Positions 26,999 to 36,012 of a stretch of 64,000 nt of DNA are shown one piece after another (the stretch's first letter is position 1; each line of letters begins with the position of its first letter). The notes below the pieces were generated by a model. That model searched no databases. It was given only the letters and a program-made list of their open reading frames with translations, and had not been told where the DNA came from. The position numbers were made by a program, and so were the translations under genes. Source of the stretch: Larsenimonas salina (GTDB taxonomy: Bacteria > Pseudomonadota > Gammaproteobacteria > Pseudomonadales > Halomonadaceae); NCBI RefSeq assembly GCF_023736155.1, contig NZ_JAMLJJ010000001.1, positions 868,001 to 932,000 on the forward strand, read 5' to 3'.

Positions 26999-29900
26999 AG
27001 CTACTGACACTGACCGTTCACAACCTCGCCTCGCTCAAGGGGCCGCACCGCATCGAACTCGACCGCGACGTGCTGGGTGAAACGGGCCTTTTTGCCATTA
27101 CGGGGCCAACCGGGGCCGGCAAGAGCACTCTGCTCGACGGCCTGTGCCTGGCGCTTTTCGGCACCACACCCCGTCTCAAGCAGGCCACACAGCAAAGCGC
27201 CAGGACGCCGGACGTGGCCGATGATGCCCTTGCCTTGAACGACCCGAGAGCGCTCCTTCGGCGAGGCGCTGCCGAGGGCTTTGCCGAGGTCGACTTCGAG
27301 GGGCTCGACGGTGAGCGCTACCGCGCCCGCTGGAGCGTGCGACGTGCGCGCAACAAACCCGACGGGCGCCTTCAGGCCAGCGATCAAAGCCTGATGCGCA
27401 TAACCGACGCCACGGTACTCACCCGACACAAGCGCGAATTTCAAACCGCCATCCATAGCCGGCTCGGCCTGGGTTTCGAGCAGTTCACCCGAGCGGTCCT
27501 GCTGGCGCAGTCCGAGTTCAACGCGTTTCTGACCGCCGATGACAATCAGCGCAGCGAACTGCTGGAGCGCTTGACCGACACCGACATCTACAGCCGCATC
27601 TCCATCGAGGCCTTCAACCGCACGCGCACGGCGCAGCAAACGCTGACGCAGCTCGAACAGAGCATGGCCTCCGCCCCGCCCGCCTCCGAGATTGAGCGCG
27701 CCGAGATCGACGCGCATGAAACCGCCGCAGCCACACACTGGCAGGCGCTCACCGAGCGCCAACACACGCTCACGCATCAGCGCGAGCGCTGGCAGACCCT
27801 GATGCGTGAGCACACCGCCTTGACCGAGAGTCGAGCGCGCTACATTACGGCCTGCGATCACGACCGTACGCTTGACGACAGTCGTCGGCGAAAACATCAG
27901 CTTGATGCGATCGAACCGCTTAGGCGGATCATTGACCAGCGCGCATCCACCGCCAAGGAACTCGAGCAGGCAAGAACGCGTGTCAGCGACGCCTGGTCGG
28001 AGCGTCGAACAGCCCAGAAGGCGCTCAATGAACACACGGATACGCACGCGCAGCGTCAGCGTGAGCTGGACCATCACGAACAGCACTGCGCCTCGCTGGC
28101 CCCTCATCTTGAACGGGCCGACCAGCTCGAACGCCAGCTCGCCTATGACCGCGAGCGCAGTGCCTCGCTCATGCAGGCCGAAGCCGACGATGCCCAAACG
28201 CTGTCAACGCTCAAGGCGGAGCGCTCGGAGAACGAACACGAGCGCGCAACCCTTCGCGCCCGGCTGAGCGAGCTGCGCGCGCGCCGTCAAACGCGTGATA
28301 TCGATGATCCGCTTGCCCATCGACAGGCGCTTCACGCACGCATGACCGGGCTCAGCGAAACCCGCGACGAACTGACTCACGCCCTCGAACATGCCAAACG
28401 CGTCAACGCGGCCATAGGCGCACACGCCGAGGCCGAAGCGACACTCAGCGCTCGATACAGCGCTCTCGAGGCGCAGGAAACCGAAAAAAACGCGGCCGAC
28501 CGGCACCAGACATTCGCCCGCCAGCAACTTGCCGACTGTCAGGCTCGTCTTCAGCGCCAACGCGCGCTAAGAGACGATGCGGCCATCGAGGCGCTTCGCG
28601 CCACGCTTTCAGACGACGCACCTTGCCCCGTCTGCGGTAGCCAAGATCACCCCTACCGCCATGAGCCGCCTAAGCGTATCGCCTCCGCCCAGCTTCAGGC
28701 GATGGAAGCCGAGGAGCAACGCCAGCTCGATGAGGCCACTCACGCGACCCATGAGGCCGAGAGCGCGGCAAGCAGCGCGCTCGCTCAGGTCACCCTGGCT
28801 CGACAGGCCCATGATCAGGCGCGAGCGGACTACAAGCAGGCAAGCGATGCGCTCGATCAGGCCAAGACCGACATCGCACCGTTTCTGGCGCGCTTTGAAC
28901 AGAGCACGCCCAAGGCGCTTGAAACGTGGCTGAGCGACCGGTTAAGCGAGATTGCAACACAGACGCATGAAACCAACGCCGAGCTTGACGCGATTCTTGC
29001 CGATGAGCAGGCCCGCGCCCCGCTCGAGCGCCGACTCGGCGAGCTTGATACGCGCGCGGCCGTTATTGACAGTCAGATCGATGGCCTCGAGGCCCAGCGC
29101 TCGATCCGAGCCAGAGAACACGCGCAGCTCGAGCTGACCTGCGATGCGACGCAAAGCACCTTAAATGAGATCCTTCAAGGACAAGACAGCGTGCGCCACT
29201 GGCGTCAGGCGCTCGAGCAGACAACCAGCACCCTGAGAGCCGAACGCGACGAGGCACTTGCAAGAATGCATCGCGCCGAGCAACACGTCAGACACGACAC
29301 CCAGGCGTGCCGCCACCAGCTCGAACAGGCAAGTGTACTGGCCACTCAGCTCGATGAGATTAAGCGCCAGATGGCAAGGTGGTACCAGACCCACGTCGAT
29401 ATACCAAAAGAGCAGGTAAATGAGCTACTCATGGCCGATGAGGGCGAGCTTGAGGTGCTGACCGAGCGCATCGAAGCGGCCACCCATGCTCGTCTTCGTG
29501 CAGAAACCGAGCTGGCGACCATCCAGGCGCAGTTTGACACTCACCTTGACGACACCCTCAGAGCACTGCCCGAGACAACGCTTACGTCGACACTCAATGA
29601 GCGGCTCGAGCGCGATGACGCCGCGCTTACCGCCCTTGCTCCCGAGCTTGAACGCGCACTGATCGCACGCGATGAAACCCAGGCCCGGCGGCGCGAGGAT
29701 GACCGCAGGCGTGAGATCTATCGCACGCTTGAACAAAAGCTGGAGGCCGCCCGCTCGGAGCATCGACGCTGGGGGCGTCTGGGCAGTGCGATCGGCTCGA
29801 GCGACGGCAAGAAATTTCGGCGCATTGCCCAGGGCTATAATCTGGATCGGCTGGTCGAGCAGGCCAACGCGCATTTGACCCAGTTGGCCAGGCGTTACCG

Positions 29901-30267
29901 TCTGGTTCGGGGCGGCAGCGACCTGGGGCTACTGGTGATCGACCAGGAGATGGCCGATGAGCAGCGTTCTGTGCATTCGCTGTCGGGCGGTGAAAGCTTT
30001 TTGATATCACTGGCGCTGGCGCTTGGCCTTTCGTCAATGGCCTCCAGCGCACTGACCATTAATACGCTGTTCATCGATGAGGGCTTTGGCAGTCTCGATG
30101 CGCAGTCGCTCAACCTGGTGATGGATGCGCTGGACGCGCTTCAGTCGCAAGGCAGGAAGATCGGCGTGATCTCGCATGTCCGCGATATGATCGAGCGTAT
30201 TCCTCACCAGATCGAGGTTCAGCCATTGGGTGGGGGCATCAGCGATGTGCGGGTCGTTCGCCGCTAG
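26995..30267 (+). CDS. sbcC: Exonuclease SbcCD subunit C
   Basis: SbcC is the SMC/Rad50-like ATPase that controls SbcD. The 1090-residue product has the N-terminal Walker A ITGPTGAGKSTLLDGLCLALFG near residue 37, very long heptad-rich coiled coils (about 200-500 and 580-900), a zinc hook CPVC at 544-547 between them, and a C-terminal ABC signature HSLSGGESFLISLALALGL followed by a Walker B LFIDEGFGSLD. The GTG at 26995 overlaps the sbcD stop. Length is typical of the family. Confidence 0.96.
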   Translation: MKLLTLTVHNLASLKGPHRIELDRDVLGETGLFAITGPTGAGKSTLLDGLCLALFGTTPRLKQATQQSARTPDVADDALALNDPRALLRRGAAEGFAEVDFEGLDGERYRARWSVRRARNKPDGRLQASDQSLMRITDATVLTRHKREFQTAIHSRLGLGFEQFTRAVLLAQSEFNAFLTADDNQRSELLERLTDTDIYSRISIEAFNRTRTAQQTLTQLEQSMASAPPASEIERAEIDAHETAAATHWQALTERQHTLTHQRERWQTLMREHTALTESRARYITACDHDRTLDDSRRRKHQLDAIEPLRRIIDQRASTAKELEQARTRVSDAWSERRTAQKALNEHTDTHAQRQRELDHHEQHCASLAPHLERADQLERQLAYDRERSASLMQAEADDAQTLSTLKAERSENEHERATLRARLSELRARRQTRDIDDPLAHRQALHARMTGLSETRDELTHALEHAKRVNAAIGAHAEAEATLSARYSALEAQETEKNAADRHQTFARQQLADCQARLQRQRALRDDAAIEALRATLSDDAPCPVCGSQDHPYRHEPPKRIASAQLQAMEAEEQRQLDEATHATHEAESAASSALAQVTLARQAHDQARADYKQASDALDQAKTDIAPFLARFEQSTPKALETWLSDRLSEIATQTHETNAELDAILADEQARAPLERRLGELDTRAAVIDSQIDGLEAQRSIRAREHAQLELTCDATQSTLNEILQGQDSVRHWRQALEQTTSTLRAERDEALARMHRAEQHVRHDTQACRHQLEQASVLATQLDEIKRQMARWYQTHVDIPKEQVNELLMADEGELEVLTERIEAATHARLRAETELATIQAQFDTHLDDTLRALPETTLTSTLNERLERDDAALTALAPELERALIARDETQARRREDDRRREIYRTLEQKLEAARSEHRRWGRLGSAIGSSDGKKFRRIAQGYNLDRLVEQANAHLTQLARRYRLVRGGSDLGLLVIDQEMADEQRSVHSLSGGESFLISLALALGLSSMASSALTINTLFIDEGFGSLDAQSLNLVMDALDALQSQGRKIGVISHVRDMIERIPHQIEVQPLGGGISDVRVVRR

Positions 30268-30286
30268 GCCATGGAAAACTGCTCAT

Positions 30287-30314
30287 AAAAAAAGCGCCGT
30301 CAGGCGCTTTTTTT
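30287..30314. terminator. Bidirectional rho-independent terminator
   Basis: A run of A, stem AGCGCC/GGCGCT with a GTCA loop and a run of T. It ends sbcC and also the minus-strand membrane-protein gene. Confidence 0.9.
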
Positions 30315-30328
30315 ATGACAACGTGCGC

Positions 30329-30880
30329 TTACAGCGCCCACCAAGCCGTCAGAATCAAGAGCAGCAGCAAGGCAACATAGATGCCGACGCGCGGCAGTGG
30401 CTTGAATTCCAGCGCCGTAATGTTGACCAGCGACAGACGTGAATGCTTGACCAGGAACCAGATCACGCCAAGCACCACCAGCATGATGGCGAACAACGAA
30501 AAATTAACGCCCATGAACACGGACTGCCACATCGGCAGCATGGCCTGACCGGGGCCATAGACGGCAAAAAGCGCGCCACCGAGTGAAAAGAGACCAACAT
30601 CGAAGGTCGTGCTCAGTAGCCGTGACGCCACCACCTTGAGCGACTTTGTCAGCGGATTTTCACGCATCATGTCACGTGCCCAGAACGCCAACACGCCGAA
30701 GAAGAGCGCCACCAGCCCCATCGCGTTCCAATAGGTTGCCAGCGGCGGCAACGTCGCATCCTCTGAGGGCGCGGCGATCGCCGCGGAAAAGTGCGACTGC
30801 ATCAGCCACTGAACCAGTGCACCGATCACGATCCAGAGCACTACCGTGAACACCACCTCACCCAAGCTTCGTTTATTCAT
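30329..30880 (-). CDS. Four-helix inner-membrane protein, unknown function
   Basis: A 183-residue hydrophobic protein that I cannot assign to a named family. It has four likely membrane segments at about residues 8-27, 48-67, 90-140 (two adjacent helices) and 162-182, with a conserved-looking polar loop RDMMRENPLTKSLKVVASRLLSTT between the second and third. It starts 34 bases after the thioesterase stop, on the same strand, so it may be the last gene of that unit, or independent. Confidence 0.65.
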   Translation of the reverse strand: MNKRSLGEVVFTVVLWIVIGALVQWLMQSHFSAAIAAPSEDATLPPLATYWNAMGLVALFFGVLAFWARDMMRENPLTKSLKVVASRLLSTTFDVGLFSLGGALFAVYGPGQAMLPMWQSVFMGVNFSLFAIMLVVLGVIWFLVKHSRLSLVNITALEFKPLPRVGIYVALLLLLILTAWWAL

Positions 30881-30913
30881 TCTCTTGCGCCTTCATGCGT
30901 GCATTAAACGGCC

Positions 30914-31327
30914 TTATCGGCGAACCGATGGCCTTCGGAAAACCCCAGTTGCGCTTGCAAGGCAAACGCCGTTTGAATCGATAATGTCGGCGTGCGTAAA
31001 AAAGACACGCCGCCCGCCGCCGGTTACCCGACCATGCGCGTAAAGCGTATCACCGCATCTGGCTGGCGCCATGTACTGAATCGACAATGACAGAGTCACG
31101 GCCGGCATCTGATGTCCTTCTTCGGTAATAAGACCACTGTAACCACTGACCGAATCCAATAGAGAGGCCAGCATGCCACCATGGGCCAAGCCCTGAAGAT
31201 TGCAGTGCTGCTCGGCCACCGTAATCGACAGGGTCACCACATCCACATCAAAACGCTCGATGTCAACGCCAAGAAAGCGCAGATACGGCGTTTTCAGATC
31301 ATCAATCTGCCACGGGCGCTCATTCAT
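30914..31327 (-). CDS. PaaI-type hotdog thioesterase
   Basis: A 137-residue hotdog-fold acyl-CoA thioesterase of the PaaI group. The active-site segment is NLQGLAHGGMLASLLDSVSG near residues 43-62, with the HGG and downstream acidic residue, followed by VTLSLSIQYMAPARCGD and the strand GRVTGGGRRVFFTHADI. Such enzymes hydrolyse aryl- or acyl-CoA thioesters. Its ATG overlaps the end of the lactonase gene by four bases, indicating cotranscription; the link between the two activities is unclear. Confidence 0.88.
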   Translation of the reverse strand: MNERPWQIDDLKTPYLRFLGVDIERFDVDVVTLSITVAEQHCNLQGLAHGGMLASLLDSVSGYSGLITEEGHQMPAVTLSLSIQYMAPARCGDTLYAHGRVTGGGRRVFFTHADIIDSNGVCLASATGVFRRPSVRR

Positions 31328-32388
31328 GAGGTGCGGGATTCGAACGCCTGAAGATAGGCGATCTGATCGATTCGTCCAATGGATACGCTGTTGCCGAAAC
31401 TTCCATCGTCATGAAGCTCGATTCGGGTGACCTCGCCGCTTTGCTGGTTGCCCACCAATGCAGCCGACCCGTCGGGCACAAGCGTGAAATGTCTGGGCAG
31501 TTGACCGCCTGAAGGCGTAGTGGCCTTCCAGCTCAACATGCCATCGGCATCGATCTGCAGGCAGATCAATTCATCGAACTGGCCGCGGTTCGACACATAC
31601 AGGAACTGCCCGTCTGGTGAAAACTGAAGCTCGGCTGCCCCATGTTCGAGCGTGTCGTCATTCGGCGCAAGCGATGCGATCTGGCACTGAATGAGCCGAT
31701 CGTTTTCCACGCGGTAGCCGATGACACTGCCGTCGAGTTCCCCCACCAGATACGCAAATCGCCCGCCCGGATGAAACTTGAGATGACGTGGCCCGCAGCC
31801 GGGTGGCGCAATCATTTCCGTTCGATCCCCGAGCGGCTGTTCGCGTGTCTCGTCGAAGTCAAAGCGATACAACCGATCCCGGCCCAGATCACAGGCGTAC
31901 AGTGCATCGCCGTCCACGTTCAATACACACGAGTGCAGATGCGGCCTTGTCTGGCGCTCAGCGTTGATCCGGGCGCCGTCACCGTCGAAGACCACGTGCT
32001 GAACGCAGTCACCGAGCGTCCCTTCGCTCGTCAAGGCGTAGACCACGATCGAGCCGCCTGAATAGTTGGAAACGACCACGAAGCGCTCGTTCGGTGTCAG
32101 CATGATATGACACGGATCCTCGCCCTTGGCCTCGACCTGACCAAGAAGACGAGCCTGCCCACTGCCTGCATCCAGCTCGAACGCGCTGATGCTGCCGTCT
32201 TGACCGGGGACTTCGTTGACCGCGTACATCCGGGTGCGCTCGGCATTCAGCGCAAGAAATGACGGGCAATCGGCCTCAATGAGAAACGGCGCACCGAGTG
32301 TCGTGACACCCGCATCGGTCGGGTAGCAGTAGATGCCCTCGCTGTCGCCGGTCGTGTACGTACCACCTAATAGATAATGCGATGGCAT
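31324..32388 (-). CDS. Lactonase family protein (6-phosphogluconolactonase-like beta-propeller)
   Basis: A 354-residue seven-bladed beta-propeller of the YbhE-type lactonase family, whose characterised member hydrolyses 6-phosphogluconolactone in the pentose phosphate pathway. Family features are LLGGTYTTGDSEGIYCY at the start, DPCHIMLTPNERFVVVSNYSGG, RPHLHSCVLN, GCGPRHLKFHPGGRFAYLVGELDG and FSPDGQFLYVSNRG. The ATG at 32388 has GGAGG upstream, so the nine residues before it are not used. It is cotranscribed with the downstream thioesterase. The actual substrate is not proven by sequence. Confidence 0.85.
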   Translation of the reverse strand: MPSHYLLGGTYTTGDSEGIYCYPTDAGVTTLGAPFLIEADCPSFLALNAERTRMYAVNEVPGQDGSISAFELDAGSGQARLLGQVEAKGEDPCHIMLTPNERFVVVSNYSGGSIVVYALTSEGTLGDCVQHVVFDGDGARINAERQTRPHLHSCVLNVDGDALYACDLGRDRLYRFDFDETREQPLGDRTEMIAPPGCGPRHLKFHPGGRFAYLVGELDGSVIGYRVENDRLIQCQIASLAPNDDTLEHGAAELQFSPDGQFLYVSNRGQFDELICLQIDADGMLSWKATTPSGGQLPRHFTLVPDGSAALVGNQQSGEVTRIELHDDGSFGNSVSIGRIDQIAYLQAFESRTS

Positions 32389-32424
32389 GGGTCCTCCCTG
32401 TCGTTCATGAACCATGCGCCTGTT

Positions 32425-33153
32425 TTACAGGATGTGCGACTCGAGCGCCACGGTTGCCCCGGGCTTTCGGGAGGCCAGCTTATCGGCCTGTCGCGTGGGC
32501 TCCGGGAGCTTGTAGCGCGTCAGACACCGCATGACCCACTCGATCGAGGTCTCCAGTGAAATGCGATGGCCCGGGGAAATATAAAGCGGCTTGACGCGCT
32601 CACGCGTTCGAAGCACCGCCCCGATGCACTCACCGCGGTGGTGAAGTTCAGTCCAGCCGCCCTTGTGATCTGGCACCGCCTCGTGCTGCCCACACAGTCT
32701 GGACTTGCCGACGCCGATGGTCGGCCGCTCAAGCCAGAGTCCGAGGTGCGTGGCAATGCCCATTCGACGCGGGTGAGCGATGCCCTGCCCGTCCACCATG
32801 AACAAATCCGGCGTACGCTCGAGCATGCTGATCGCCTCGAGCACGGCCGGCAGCTCTCGAAAGGACAGCAGCCCCGGCACGTATGGCATCTGCGTTGGAA
32901 TGCGCGCAACCCTGTGTTCGACGATCGAAAGCTCGGGGACAGACATTACAACGATCGCGGCTCGGGTGACGTCGCCGCCTTCTTCAAAGCCAACGTCAAT
33001 GCCCGCCACCAGCGTGACGGTCTCCGGCAAATCGTCCGTCTGGCTGATCCGAGACGCCAGACGCTTTTGCAACGCGACAGCGTCTTGAGGGTCAAGCGCC
33101 CATTCATGCAGAGGAGTACTGGGTAACAGAAAATGAGCCATAAGTTCGAACAT
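32425..33153 (-). CDS. nfi: Endonuclease V
   Basis: Endonuclease V (deoxyinosine 3'-endonuclease) nicks DNA next to deaminated adenine. The 242-residue product closely follows the E. coli protein: VAGIDVGFEEGGDVTRAAIVVM with the first catalytic Asp, VARIPTQMPYVPGLLSFRE, FMVDGQGIAHPRRMGIATHLGL, TIGVGKSRLCG and a C-terminal CLTRYKLPEPTRQADKLA. An ATG at 33141 is an equally possible start; neither has a clear ribosome binding site. A terminator lies 24 bases upstream of the first ATG, so this gene either has a promoter in that very short gap or is controlled by attenuation. Confidence 0.94.
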   Translation of the reverse strand: MFELMAHFLLPSTPLHEWALDPQDAVALQKRLASRISQTDDLPETVTLVAGIDVGFEEGGDVTRAAIVVMSVPELSIVEHRVARIPTQMPYVPGLLSFRELPAVLEAISMLERTPDLFMVDGQGIAHPRRMGIATHLGLWLERPTIGVGKSRLCGQHEAVPDHKGGWTELHHRGECIGAVLRTRERVKPLYISPGHRISLETSIEWVMRCLTRYKLPEPTRQADKLASRKPGATVALESHIL

Positions 33154-33176
33154 CCAAAAGCGCGTAATAACCTATC

Positions 33177-33201
33177 AAAAAGGAGGCCGAAGCCTCCCTT
33201 T
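33177..33201 (-). terminator. Strong UUCG-loop terminator just upstream of nfi
   Basis: Reading the minus strand, AAAGGGAGGC-TTCG-GCCTCCTTTTT forms a near-perfect stem capped by the very stable C(UUCG)G loop and followed by five T. It lies 24 bases before the nfi ATG. Confidence 0.8.
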
Positions 33202-33419
33202 CAAGAACCACTTGAAACCTCGTTTCAAGTAGCGCGTTTTCTGACGCAAGATCGCCGGATAACGGCGCCGAACCTACCTGCCAGATTTCCCTGCGATTGG
33301 AACAGTGATCGCCTTTGACCCTGCATGCTCTTCATGTCGAAAACGCACTTTCAAGCGTAATTCAGCCGGCGCAGCGTGCAAGCCGGCAACCGGCGATTCA
33401 AGCCTTGAAGGCCAGATAC
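33178..33419 (-). ncRNA. Candidate small RNA or leader/attenuator upstream of nfi
   Basis: The 314-base gap between the deaD terminator and nfi has no credible coding frame but ends, on the minus strand, in two strong hairpins: a perfect 9-bp stem at 33210-33230 and then a terminator with a UUCG tetraloop at 33177-33201. A complete terminator without a gene before it means that either a small RNA is made here, or nfi is preceded by a regulated leader. The 5' end is unknown; no convincing promoter was seen. The coordinates are the maximal extent. Confidence 0.4.
33210..33230. other. Perfect 9-bp hairpin upstream of the nfi leader terminator
   Basis: ACTTGAAAC and GTTTCAAGT are separated by three bases. 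It stands directly before the UUCG terminator on the minus strand and is not followed by a T run, so it is more likely an RNA structural element than a second terminator. Confidence 0.6.
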
Positions 33420-33449
33420 AAAAACGCCCCGGACAATGCCGGGGCGTTT
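33419..33449 (-). terminator. Rho-independent terminator of deaD
   Basis: Perfect 11-bp stem (AAACGCCCCGG/CCGGGGCGTTT) with a six-base loop, 18 bases after the deaD stop, with a T run on the minus strand. Confidence 0.9.
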
Positions 33450-33467
33450 CGATCATACCTTCAGCGA

Positions 33468-35183
33468 TCAGGACGCGTACTGACGTTCCTGGTCGTTGCG
33501 ACGGCGCTGAGGCTTGTCGCTGTCTTCGCTGATTTCAAGCGTTCGACCGCCGACACGCGCTCGGCCCATTTTGGCCAGAATCGAACTCGGGAGCCCTTGG
33601 GGCAGTTCGACGGTGCTGTGCGACTGGCGAATGTCGATGCGACCGATACGTGCGCCTTCGATACCGCCTTCATTGGCAAGTGCACCAACGAGCTGACCGG
33701 GCTTGATGCCGTCCTTGTGACCGACCGACACACGATAACGTGTCATGCCTTCATCGGGGCGACGATTACCACCGGCGCCACCCGCTTCGCGACGACGACG
33801 CGGTTTCTCATCACGACCACCTTCCCGGCCGCGGCGCTCATTGCCACGTTCCTTGCTCTGCTTGGGCAGTGCATGAATCGGTGATTCGTCAGAACGCGCG
33901 ATGGACGCCATGGCGCAGGCCAGCTCGACCGGATCGACACCCTCGGCGATCAGAGACTCGACCAGCTCGCGCTGTTGCTCGAAGCCTTTATCAAGCGCCG
34001 CTTCAACACGGGTCTTGAATCGCTTGGCGCGGTGAGCGCGGATCGCCGACTCATCGGGCAGTTCCATATTCGCGATGGCCTGACCGGTCGCCTGCTCGAG
34101 CACGCGAACCTTGCGGCTTTCGCGAACGCCGGCAAAGCTGATGGCGATGCCGTCACGTCCGGCCCGGCCGGTACGACCGATCCGGTGAATGTAGGACTCG
34201 CTATCGTGCGGAAGATCGTAGTTGAACACGTGCGTGATGCGCGGCACGTCAAGCCCGCGGGCAGCGACGTCAGTTGCGACCAGAATGTCGACCTTGCCTC
34301 GCTTGAGGCGAGTCACGGTGCGCTCACGGAGGCTTTGATCCAGATCGCCCGACAGCGCAGCCGCAGATACGCCACGACTCAGAAGCTGCTCGACCAGTGT
34401 CGTACACGCAGCACGCGTACGGACAAAGACGATGGCAGCATCGACCGGCTCAACTTCAAGAATACGCGACAGCGCTTCAAGCTTTGCCGGACCATCGATG
34501 CGGCAAACGCGCTGTTCGATGGTGGTCGTGGCTGCCTTGGATTCGATCTGAACCTTGACCGGATCAACCAGATAACGGTTGACGATCTTTTCGATTTCAT
34601 GAGGAAGCGTTGCCGAGAAGAACACACGCTGCGCGTCTTTCGGCGTGTCCTTGACGACGCGCTCGACATCGTCGATAAAGCCCATGCGAAGCATTTCGTC
34701 GGCTTCATCAAGTACCAGTGCATTGAGGCCTTCAAGGCTCAATGACTTACGATCCAGGTGATCGATGACACGACCCGGCGTACCGACGATAACCTGAGCA
34801 CCGTTTTTAAGGCCACGGAGCTGATCGCGGTAGTCCTGACCACCGCAGAGCGCCTGAACCTTCAGGCCTTTCATGTTCTGGCCGTACAATGAGAAATTGA
34901 CGGCAACTTGCTGTGCAAGCTCGCGTGTCGGTGCCAGAACGAGCACCTGAGGTTCACGTCGATTGACATCGATGCGTGAAAGAATCGGCAGCGCGAACGC
35001 AGCCGTTTTGCCTGTACCGGTCTGAGCCTGTCCCAGTACGTCACGGCCTTCGAGCACAGACGGGATGGTCTGAGACTGAATCGGAGAAGGCTGTTGGTAA
35101 CCGATGGAATCGAGGGCTTCGAGAACGGCAGGCAGTAACGCCATGTCGCTGAATGTCAGCGAGGCATTGGAAGTCGAGGTCAT
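33468..35183 (-). CDS. deaD: DEAD-box ATP-dependent RNA helicase DeaD/CsdA
   Basis: DeaD unwinds structured RNA and supports ribosome assembly and mRNA turnover at low temperature. The 571-residue product has the Q motif region GYQQPSPIQ, Walker A AQTGTGKT near residue 50, the box VLDEADEML near 157, SATLP, and HRIGRTGRAGR. After residue about 430 there is an Arg/Gly/Glu-rich linker and then a DbpA-type RNA-binding domain beginning YRVSVGHKDGIKPGQLVGAL. Length and domain order fit DeaD rather than RhlB, RhlE or DbpA. AAGGTG precedes the ATG. It has a long leader and its own terminator. Confidence 0.93.
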   Translation of the reverse strand: MTSTSNASLTFSDMALLPAVLEALDSIGYQQPSPIQSQTIPSVLEGRDVLGQAQTGTGKTAAFALPILSRIDVNRREPQVLVLAPTRELAQQVAVNFSLYGQNMKGLKVQALCGGQDYRDQLRGLKNGAQVIVGTPGRVIDHLDRKSLSLEGLNALVLDEADEMLRMGFIDDVERVVKDTPKDAQRVFFSATLPHEIEKIVNRYLVDPVKVQIESKAATTTIEQRVCRIDGPAKLEALSRILEVEPVDAAIVFVRTRAACTTLVEQLLSRGVSAAALSGDLDQSLRERTVTRLKRGKVDILVATDVAARGLDVPRITHVFNYDLPHDSESYIHRIGRTGRAGRDGIAISFAGVRESRKVRVLEQATGQAIANMELPDESAIRAHRAKRFKTRVEAALDKGFEQQRELVESLIAEGVDPVELACAMASIARSDESPIHALPKQSKERGNERRGREGGRDEKPRRRREAGGAGGNRRPDEGMTRYRVSVGHKDGIKPGQLVGALANEGGIEGARIGRIDIRQSHSTVELPQGLPSSILAKMGRARVGGRTLEISEDSDKPQRRRNDQERQYAS

Positions 35184-35550
35184 GTCACACCTTAATGAGC
35201 CGACGCATCCGGCCGGCGGAGAAATTTAGTGCAGTGCACAAGGGCAGTCGGCCCCAGACACCACGGTCGCACGATCAAGTACAGGGCTTGCCTGTGTGTA
35301 CGCAACGTGTGGCGACCAGCGCAGAACATCTGCGCCTTTCCATCTGTGCAAGGCAGCGGCTTGCGCCTTAACGCTGTCGGAGAAACGTCCCCGATTGCTC
35401 AGACAGTAAAGAGGGGGCGTATCAACTAGGATGGTAGGGTCTTACTACACATGCGAGGAACAGCTACTGTATCATACCAAAGGTTAGTTGCCTACTTTAT
35501 TTAACGAACGGACAAGGCCGCGTTCTGCCCGCCTGATTTGGAGAGCCCCA
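35184..35550 (-). promoter_or_regulatory. Long deaD leader with possible promoter near 35475
   Basis: About 300 bases without a gene precede deaD. On the minus strand an extended -10 element TGGTATGAT (hexamer 35471-35476) has no good -35 partner; it would start transcription near 35464 and give a leader of roughly 280 nt, as is common for cold-induced helicase mRNAs. The rest of the gap holds the upstream region of the divergent yaiI-like gene. Confidence 0.35.
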
Positions 35551-36012
35551 TTGCCTTACATCTGGATTGATGCCGACGCCTGCCCCAAGGCCATCCGCGA
35601 CATCGTCGTACGCGGCGCCGAGCGTACCGGCTATCACGCCTATTTCGTCGCCAATCATGCCCTGCCCCTGCCCAAGCGCCATTGCCTGACAATGATCAGC
35701 GTTCCGGGAGGCGCCGATGCCGCCGACGATGTAATTATCGAGCGTGCCGAGCAAAATGATCTGGTGGTGACCTCTGACCTTCCTCTTGCCGATGCCGTGA
35801 TCGCCAAGGGCGCCCAGGTCATGACCTCACGCGGCGAGGCGCTGACGTCCAATAACATCAAGGCGCGGCTTAACATGCGCGACTTCATGGAAACGCTCAG
35901 GGCAAGCGGCGAGCACACCGGCGGCCCGTCCGGAATGTCCGCCGCCGATGTGCGCGATTTTGCCAATGCCTTCGACAAGGTGCTGACACACTGGCGCACC
36001 TCTACTGCATGA
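35551..36012 (+). CDS. YaiI/YqxD family protein (UPF0178)
   Basis: A 153-residue protein of the YaiI/YqxD family, a PIN-like fold of unknown function. The conserved start YIWIDADACPKAIRDIV has Asp residues typical of the family, followed by VPGGADAADDVIIERAEQNDLVVTSDLPLA and SNNIKARLNMRDFM. The TTG at 35551 is chosen because GGAGA lies 7 bases upstream and the conserved region begins at residue 2; an ATG 63 bases earlier would add an unconserved Arg-rich tail. It ends inside the convergent reductase gene (11-base overlap). Confidence 0.85.
   Translation: MPYIWIDADACPKAIRDIVVRGAERTGYHAYFVANHALPLPKRHCLTMISVPGGADAADDVIIERAEQNDLVVTSDLPLADAVIAKGAQVMTSRGEALTSNNIKARLNMRDFMETLRASGEHTGGPSGMSAADVRDFANAFDKVLTHWRTSTA

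Noticed and set aside
27001-28197. 398-codon open frame on the minus strand
   Set aside because: Antisense to sbcC, where the sense frame has all ATPase motifs. The frame is a by-product of codon bias.
33274-33456. 60-codon minus-strand frame between deaD and nfi
   Set aside because: It starts inside the deaD terminator, has no ribosome binding site, and composition does not suggest a protein.
35463-35476. Possible LexA box (TACTGTATCATA) upstream of deaD
   Set aside because: It has the left CTG half-site but no matching right half-site, unlike the umuD box; more likely promoter sequence.
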